64,000 nucleotides of DNA from Thiomicrorhabdus arctica DSM 13458. GTDB taxonomy: Bacteria; Pseudomonadota; Gammaproteobacteria; Thiomicrospirales; Thiomicrospiraceae. A program made the position numbers and the translations under genes. Positions 56,347 through 64,000 of the stretch are shown here, piece after piece. Under the pieces are notes generated by a model that was given only the letters and a program-made list of their open reading frames with translations, ran no database searches and was not told the DNA's origin. The stretch is from assembly GCF_000381085.1 (NCBI RefSeq), contig NZ_KB905899.1, positions 806,001 to 870,000 on the forward strand, read 5' to 3'. Positions within the stretch are counted from its first letter, which is position 1. Every line of letters starts with the position of its first letter.

Positions 56347-56554
56347 GAAATTTCTCGTTAGCGGTAGGGTTGGAACTGTTGGTTTAATGTAAATAGAATA
56401 GAAGATGGTCACTTAAGAAAGCGTTCTGTTGAGGTTTATAGCTTGGGGATGACGGCCATTCAATGAATCTATCCATTGATTTCAAGTTTAAAACCAGAGA
56501 CAACCTCTTATTTTATCTCAGTTTTTATTGACGACAATACAAAAATGACCATTT

Positions 56555-57136
56555 CTATTTCGTTGAGAACCTGCTGGCCTCCCTTTCATGAGCGGCATCT
56601 TCAAGTTGCTTACGGTTAACCCAATCCGTCAAACGGCTTCGATCCGCTTCCACAATACTTTCAAATTCTAGCGCGAGGGAACACCCTTGAGACCCAAATT
56701 TAGGCGGTAATATTTTAACGATTTTACAACGAGTCACAATAGGCTTTATGTCTGGACTCGGCTGAATAAACACATCTACTTTATCATTTTCATTCGGAGC
56801 TTCATTCACATCAAAGGCCATGCCACCCGCACTGATATTCACCATCGTGACCGGCGCATCATTTGACTTAGGCATGGAATCAATTGCATAAGTAACACGT
56901 TTATTAATGACCGATAATGCCTTCGCCATTAGGCTACTTTTTTCACCAATGAGTGCAATGATTTCATTCGCTTCATCTTCTAATGATTTAAGCGTCTTTA
57001 TCGCACTGTTTTGAATAAAACGGGCGTCAGAACTTTCTGATGCAGGCGTTTCTTCAGCTTCCTGCGCAGGGATAATCTGATAACAAAAAGGAATTTTCAC
57101 ATTGATGCGAAAAAAATTTCTATTTTCTTGGGCCAC
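56555..57136 (-). CDS. PilZ domain protein (cyclic-di-GMP receptor)
   Basis: 193 residues. The RxxxR motif is R5-N-F-F... RNFFR near the N-terminus, followed by INVKIPFCYQI; a helical, acidic insertion (about 25-90) separates it from the D/NxSxxG motif NISAGG (about 108-113). The C-terminal part (EFESIVEADRSRLTDWVNRKQ) is the usual closing strand and helix. Both ligand-binding motifs are intact, so c-di-GMP binding is likely. Next to a GGDEF gene on the same strand. Confidence 0.88.
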   Translation of the reverse strand: MAQENRNFFRINVKIPFCYQIIPAQEAEETPASESSDARFIQNSAIKTLKSLEDEANEIIALIGEKSSLMAKALSVINKRVTYAIDSMPKSNDAPVTMVNISAGGMAFDVNEAPNENDKVDVFIQPSPDIKPIVTRCKIVKILPPKFGSQGCSLALEFESIVEADRSRLTDWVNRKQLEDAAHEREASRFSTK

Positions 57137-57286
57137 AATAAAATCTCAATTATTTTAACAATTTACAAACTTAATGAGACCTTCGGCTCAACACACTCAA
57201 TTCCAAATATCCACCCTCACGATTGCTGGTTCATTTTAGTGCAATCCAATGTGACTGTTGTGGACAAATACAGATATTTATTAATG

Positions 57287-58477
57287 TTATTCGGCCAGAA
57301 AGGCCCTCTTTTCCTGCGAGTGATGCCATGCTGAAGTCACTTTATTTCGTCCATTACGCTTACTTTCAAACAGCATATGATCAGCCTCTTTCAGCAGACT
57401 ATCCGCAATGCAACCATCGACGGGTATTTGAGCACTCACCCCTAAACTCAGTGTAATGCCTTGCTGACTTCCAGCAATGTCTATTGGGTCATTCATAATA
57501 CTGTGGCGAATTGTGTCTGCAATCAATACTCCTTCATCTAAGGTTGTATTATGAAGTAAAACGGTGAACTCTTCACCACCATACCTAAACAAAACATCAC
57601 TAGGTCTAAGCTGCTGTTGGAGATTATCTGCTACTCTAACTAATACAGTATCTCCAATCTGATGACCAAAAGTGTCATTAAAATCCTTAAACAAATCAAT
57701 GTCGCACATAATTAAACAAATCGTTTGCTGGTTCATTTTGTGATCGGCCCAAGCGCGGTTCAAAGCTTCATCAAATGAACGTCGGTTTAACACATTGGTT
57801 AAAAAATCAGTCCGAGAAGATTCTGCTAATTTTTGATTAGCGGTTTGCATGTTCGTGATTAAAAATTCATTTTTTAATGTCTGAATAATACTTTTCTTAT
57901 GTGTTCGATGAAGTCGACTCGCCTGCCCATACAACATTCCACCAAAGACCATGATAATCAGGCTAATAATAATGGATTCTAAACTCCATTGCGTTAAATG
58001 ATAGGCAAATTGACTGCCCAGATAAGGCACTACGGATAAAAAAAAAGCCGGCATAAAAAAAGCCGAATACATGGCTGCACTTGCGGCTAAAGCCATGACC
58101 ATCAAACTTAACGATAACGATTCAAGGGGTAACGTCTTAAAGTCCAAAAAAACGACAGTAGAGGCCCATAAAGCTCCACTCATTAAAGAGGTCCCAAGTG
58201 CCATATTCCGCATCCATAAATGTTCTCTGGATTCTTTAGTGGCATTCAACCAAGTTTTGATAAATAAAAACCGAACAAGCATATTTGTCAACAAAATGGC
58301 CAACCAACTGAAAAGCAAGATTGAATCGACTTTACTGAATAGAATGATCGAGACTAACAGGCCAAATACGGTATGAATAAAGACGGTTCCATAGGCATTT
58401 GAATACAATTTGTGAGTGAGCAATAAGTCGATTTTTTTATCTGAGTACTTAAATTCTGATATATCCTGTACATTCAC
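57287..58477 (-). CDS. diguanylate cyclase, membrane-bound (GGDEF)
   Basis: 396 residues. About five to six membrane helices (residues 30-190, MASE-like) precede a short coiled coil and the GGDEF domain (about 218-380): DFLTNVLNRRSFDEAL, MCDIDLFKDFND, and the active-site GGEEF in RYGGEEFTVLL. RPSD lies exactly five residues before GGEEF, giving a complete RxxD product-inhibition site. So an active, feedback-controlled c-di-GMP synthase is predicted. 150 bp upstream of PilZ, possibly its partner. Confidence 0.92.
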   Translation of the reverse strand: MNVQDISEFKYSDKKIDLLLTHKLYSNAYGTVFIHTVFGLLVSIILFSKVDSILLFSWLAILLTNMLVRFLFIKTWLNATKESREHLWMRNMALGTSLMSGALWASTVVFLDFKTLPLESLSLSLMVMALAASAAMYSAFFMPAFFLSVVPYLGSQFAYHLTQWSLESIIISLIIMVFGGMLYGQASRLHRTHKKSIIQTLKNEFLITNMQTANQKLAESSRTDFLTNVLNRRSFDEALNRAWADHKMNQQTICLIMCDIDLFKDFNDTFGHQIGDTVLVRVADNLQQQLRPSDVLFRYGGEEFTVLLHNTTLDEGVLIADTIRHSIMNDPIDIAGSQQGITLSLGVSAQIPVDGCIADSLLKEADHMLFESKRNGRNKVTSAWHHSQEKRAFLAE

Positions 58478-61084
<2,607 letters not shown>

Positions 61085-61115
61085 CTTAATGCACCTCAAT
61101 TCTTAAACAATCAAC

Positions 61116-61148
61116 AAAAAGGACCGAGTTTTCACAAGCGGTCCTTTT
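61116..61148. terminator. bidirectional terminator (katG / nsrR)
   Basis: Five A, GGACCG/CGGTCC stem with a 12-nt loop, four T. Confidence 0.75.
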
Positions 61149-61200
61149 ATTATTCTCTATTGTTTAACCCCACATCCCATAAAAAACAGTCCTCTTCTTT

Positions 61201-61635
61201 TTACGATTTCAGAACATCCCAAAACACCTCAGTACGCACTGACGTTGTCACGATATCTGCAAGCGTAAATTGCCCCAAATGGTTCAAGAAGGCTAACTGT
61301 GCACCTTGAAGAACACTCTTTAATTGGCAACTTTTGTTAATTAAGCAGACGGGTTCATCACAATTGACTGGATTTAACGTGTGCTCCATAAGCTCTACAA
61401 TTTTACGTAGATTAATCTCATGCATCGGTTGCGCTAATATAATTCCCCCACTTTGACCCCGTACCGATTTAATGATCCCATGGGCCACCAATTTTTGCAC
61501 AATTTTCATAATGTGACTACGCGACATAGTGAATGTTTCTGCTATCGTTTGTATATGAGACAACTCACCGGTTTTTTGTGATCCAAGATAGATCAATACA
61601 CGAAATGCAAAATCGGTATGTTTAGTTAACTGCAT
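61201..61635 (-). CDS. nsrR: NO-sensing Rrf2 family repressor NsrR
   Basis: 144 residues. N-terminal winged helix (MQLTKHTDFAFRVLIYLGS, then MSRSHIMKIVQKLVAHGII and the wing VRGQSGGIILA). Three cysteines in NCDEPVCLINKSCQL follow the C-x4-C-x5-C spacing of the NsrR [Fe-S] site. It represses NO-detoxification genes and releases DNA when the cluster reacts with NO. It is divergent from hmp, the classical target, and a matching operator lies between them. Confidence 0.93.
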   Translation of the reverse strand: MQLTKHTDFAFRVLIYLGSQKTGELSHIQTIAETFTMSRSHIMKIVQKLVAHGIIKSVRGQSGGIILAQPMHEINLRKIVELMEHTLNPVNCDEPVCLINKSCQLKSVLQGAQLAFLNHLGQFTLADIVTTSVRTEVFWDVLKS

Positions 61636-61658
61636 GTCCCCTCCTAATATAGGGACTT

Positions 61659-61688
61659 ATTATATTTGACATTCGTACAAATATGCAA
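61659..61688 (-). promoter_or_regulatory. nsrR promoter
   Basis: On the minus strand TTGCAT (61683-61688), 18-nt spacer, TATAAT (61659-61664), about 25 bp before the start codon. Confidence 0.5.
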
Positions 61689-61704
61689 ATAATATGAATC
61701 ATTA

Positions 61705-61732
61705 AACATTCATTTTACATGCATGTTATAAT
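61705..61732 (+). promoter_or_regulatory. NsrR operator overlapping the hmp promoter
   Basis: The 23 bp at 61705-61727, read on the minus strand as AACATGCATGTAAAATGAAT and continuing, match the enterobacterial two-half-site NsrR pattern (AAGATGCATTT twice inverted around one base) at about 18 of 23 positions. TATAAT at 61727-61732 overlaps its end as the hmp -10. So repression by steric block is likely. Confidence 0.7.
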
Positions 61733-61771
61733 TCTCCACAAAACTATTACCCTAAAAGGAACTTGTCTATT

Positions 61772-62962
61772 ATGTTAAGTGAACACGTTATTAAAACCGT
61801 TAAAGAAACCGCACCTGTCCTTGCAGAGCATGGCGAAGCCATCACTACTTTGTTCTACCAAAAACTGTTTGCCAACCATCCTGAATTACAAAACACGTTT
61901 AATATGGCCAACCAAGCCAAAGGTGAGCAATCAAAGGCACTGGCAACCTCAGTCTTTATGTATGCGAGTCACATTGATCAGTTGGAAGCGCTTGGACCAA
62001 TGGTCAGTCGCATTGCTAATAAGCATGCTAGTTTACAAATTCAACCAGAGCACTACCCTATTGTCGGTAAATATTTACTTGAAGCTGTTCAAGACCACCT
62101 GTCTCTCCCAGCAGACCACACGATCATTAAAGCGTGGGAAGAAGCTTATGGGTTTTTAGCGAACATATTTGTGACGACCGAAGAAAAAATTTACACCGAT
62201 AATGAGCAAAAACCAGGTGGCTGGCGTGGGTTTAAGGAGTTTGTCATTACAGACATTCAAACAGAAGCTCAAGGTGTTCGTTCGTTTTACCTGTTTCCCA
62301 AAGATAATCAAAGCTTACCTATGTTTCAGGCTGGACAATACATTGGTGTTAAGGTTAAGCCTAACGAAACAGACTACGAAGAAATTCGTCAATATTCACT
62401 CTCTAATGCACCAGGTGACAACTACTTCCGTATTACGATTAAATCAGAAGCGTTAAATAAAGACCTACCAGGGGTTGTTTCAAACTACCTGCATAAAGCA
62501 CAAATTGGCAACTCTCTTTGGATACAGCCGCCTACTGGAGACTTTGTCTTAAAAGACAATGATTTAGATAAAGTATTTATTGCAGGTGGCGTGGGCATCA
62601 CCCCCGTTTTAAGCATGCTCTTAGATCAATTAAAACAAACGCCTGCTAATAAACTGACCTTTATTCAATGCAGTAAAGATAAGTCAAACCAAATTATGGC
62701 TGAAAGTCTAACGGCCTTACAAAAAGAACACGGCTTTAACTATTATGTGGCATACCAAACAGATGAAGGCGCAGATCATAAGGGATATTTGGACAAAAAT
62801 GTCATGCAAAAATGGCTACCGGCCTCTGCCGATATTTATTTTTGTGGTCCTAAAAACTTTATGAGTGCAGTTAATACATTATGTGGTGAATTAGGCCATT
62901 CAGAGAATCATTTACACTACGAAGTATTTGGTCCAACCATTTCATTAAATGATCCGCAGTAA
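61772..62962 (+). CDS. hmp: flavohaemoglobin Hmp (NO dioxygenase)
   Basis: Converts NO and O2 to nitrate with NAD(P)H. 396 residues from ATG 61772, the same length as E. coli Hmp; AAAAGGA lies 11 nt upstream (a TTG three codons earlier is too close to it). Globin domain 1-145 with proximal haem region NKHASLQIQPEHY; FAD-binding domain with IRQYSLSNAPG; NAD domain with VFIAGGVGITPVLSML and a C-terminal YEVFGP. Regulated by the divergent nsrR. Confidence 0.96.
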   Translation: MLSEHVIKTVKETAPVLAEHGEAITTLFYQKLFANHPELQNTFNMANQAKGEQSKALATSVFMYASHIDQLEALGPMVSRIANKHASLQIQPEHYPIVGKYLLEAVQDHLSLPADHTIIKAWEEAYGFLANIFVTTEEKIYTDNEQKPGGWRGFKEFVITDIQTEAQGVRSFYLFPKDNQSLPMFQAGQYIGVKVKPNETDYEEIRQYSLSNAPGDNYFRITIKSEALNKDLPGVVSNYLHKAQIGNSLWIQPPTGDFVLKDNDLDKVFIAGGVGITPVLSMLLDQLKQTPANKLTFIQCSKDKSNQIMAESLTALQKEHGFNYYVAYQTDEGADHKGYLDKNVMQKWLPASADIYFCGPKNFMSAVNTLCGELGHSENHLHYEVFGPTISLNDPQ

Positions 62963-62967
62963 AAGCC

Positions 62968-62995
62968 AAAAAAAGTCCACTCTATGTGGGCTTTT
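62968..62995 (+). terminator. terminator after hmp
   Basis: AAAAGTCCAC / GTGGGCTTTT stem with one G-U pair and TCTAT loop. Confidence 0.7.
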
Positions 62996-63156
62996 CACTC
63001 TTCTCTCATCCGCTAGCTCTAGTCTAGTTAGATCCACTTAATTCGATGTTTATTCAAGAGATTGATGATGGCTTAAGTCATTAACCTACAACTAAATACG
63101 GATACTTTATCGACACCACTTACGTTATAATTCCAAAAAAATAAGCAAAGTCAATT

Positions 63157-64000
63157 ATGCATAAAGATAAACATGTAGATGGTAAAAAACTCATTAGTGA
63201 GCTCGAATCATTGCTCGATGAAATTCATCGCTATTCCGATACCATTAACCAATATGTTATTACCTCCACTTCTGACCTACAAGGCAACATCACAAGTGTC
63301 AGTCAAGCCTTCTGTAAAATTTCTGGTTATGAAGAACACGAACTCATTGGCCAAAACCACAGCCTGCTACGTCATCCAGACATGCCATCAGAACTCTATC
63401 AAGACCTTTGGAAAACAATTCAATCTGGGGAAACTTGGGAAGGCGAAGTTAAAAATAAAAAGAAAAATGGTGATGCTTACTGGGTGAATGTTCACATAGA
63501 TCCCATTATAGATGAGAGTGACGAAATTACAGGCTATCTAGCCGTTAGACAGGATATTACAGACCATAAGTACATTGAGAGTCTCACCGTGACGGATGAG
63601 CTTACAGGTGCTCACAATCGACGTTATTACAATCAAGTTCTTCAACCTGAAATTGATCGCGCAAAACGCGATGGCCGTTACCTATGTTTCTTAATGATGG
63701 ATGCAGACAATTTCAAAAAATACAATGACACCTATGGACACCCAGCCGGTGATGAAGTTCTTAAAACCATTGTTTCATCCACTAAATCTGTTTTTAAACG
63801 CGCAGGCGATTACGTTTTTAGACTGGGTGGTGAAGAGTTTGCGGTTCTGTTTAGGGCCATGGATCAAGAGCAAGCCTTCCTCGTCAGTGAGAAATGTAGA
63901 CAAGCTATCTTTGACTGTAATATAGAACATTCTGGAAATCCCCCTTTTCAAAGACTCACTTTGTCAATGGGACTTATGGTCCTAGAACCAAAACAGTCCT
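63157..64000 (+). CDS. PAS-GGDEF diguanylate cyclase, N-terminal part (cut by window end)
   Basis: 281 codons visible from ATG 63157. A PAS domain occupies about 28-140 (LQGNITSVSQAFCKISGYEEHELIG, in pieces; LRHPDMPSELYQDLWKTI; GEVKNKKKNG; YWVNVHIDPI), the aerotaxis-like arrangement that can bind haem or FAD. The GGDEF domain follows with DELTGAHNRRYYNQ, MMDADNFKKYND and GGEEF at 224-228. RAGD stands exactly five residues before GGEEF, so the inhibitory site is present. No membrane segment. Continues past the window. Confidence 0.92.
   Translation, partial: MHKDKHVDGKKLISELESLLDEIHRYSDTINQYVITSTSDLQGNITSVSQAFCKISGYEEHELIGQNHSLLRHPDMPSELYQDLWKTIQSGETWEGEVKNKKKNGDAYWVNVHIDPIIDESDEITGYLAVRQDITDHKYIESLTVTDELTGAHNRRYYNQVLQPEIDRAKRDGRYLCFLMMDADNFKKYNDTYGHPAGDEVLKTIVSSTKSVFKRAGDYVFRLGGEEFAVLFRAMDQEQAFLVSEKCRQAIFDCNIEHSGNPPFQRLTLSMGLMVLEPKQS

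Overview
The window is a stretch of chromosome from a mesophilic, AT-leaning (low-40s % GC by eye) gammaproteobacterium. The best fit is the sulfur-oxidising chemolithoautotroph group Hydrogenovibrio / Thiomicrospira / Thiomicrorhabdus. Reasons: an isolated soxB at the left edge, a lipoprotein resembling delta-class carbonic anhydrase, cyanase, many c-di-GMP genes, and classic gammaproteobacterial synteny blocks (dapA-bamC; ygfB-pepP-ubiH-ubiI facing zapA-ssrS-fau; tsaE-amiB; ydbH-ynbE-ydbL; nsrR/hmp). I see no prophage, insertion sequence, CRISPR array, tRNA or rRNA gene.

Layout. 1-8.9 kb: soxB (partial), purL, bamC and dapA on the minus strand, then bcp and a PIN-PhoH ATPase on plus. 8.9-15.4 kb: a LysR regulator, then the minus-strand run ygfB-pepP-ubiH-ubiI-K+ channel. 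15.4-17 kb: zapA, 6S RNA and fau. 17-22.5 kb: amiB, tsaE, queG, a repeat-like intergenic element and dgt. 22.7-29.4 kb: a small lipoprotein, ydbH-ynbE-ydbL and an AsmA-family gene (envelope biogenesis). 29.6-40.5 kb: permease, DUF4332, HerA-like ATPase (its N-terminus interrupted by a stop codon), SDR, DUF2062, DUF924, transglutaminase-like protein, proS, DUF4156 lipoprotein, DUF938 and trmO. 40.8-48.6 kb: HD-GYP, an FNT channel / PP2C-kinase / cyanase cluster, an LpxR-like protein, an OYE alkene reductase and a GlsB/YeaQ protein. 48.9-52.6 kb: two tandem paralogous lipoproteins (Ig-like plus DUF3494 ice-binding-like), each behind a nearly identical long structured leader. 53-58.5 kb: an unknown protein, the delta-CA-like lipoprotein, a small exported protein, a dimeric dUTPase-like protein, PilZ and GGDEF. 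58.9-64 kb: katG, nsrR/hmp and a PAS-GGDEF gene cut by the window end.

Two signals are not explained by ordinary gene content. First, a palindrome with core CCAGGCCTGG occurs exactly ten times between 11.6 and 48.3 kb, both inside genes (in three different reading frames) and between genes, once as the centre of a perfect 40-bp palindrome that acts as a terminator. Second, a 207-bp leader is duplicated with only three differences ahead of two paralogous surface-protein genes whose products look only about 60% identical. It can fold into a three-way junction and carries an anti-Shine-Dalgarno-like segment, so it is a candidate cis-regulatory RNA that I cannot assign to a known class.

How the genes fit together: thiosulfate oxidation and inorganic carbon/cyanate use (soxB, delta-CA-like protein, FNT-cyanase) supply energy, CO2 and nitrogen. 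Ubiquinone hydroxylases support respiration. YdbH/YnbE/YdbL, AsmA, BamC, AmiB and the LpxR-like protein maintain the envelope. KatG, Bcp, NsrR and Hmp deal with peroxide and NO. Three predicted c-di-GMP turnover enzymes and one receptor suggest control of surface attachment near the two adhesin-like lipoproteins.
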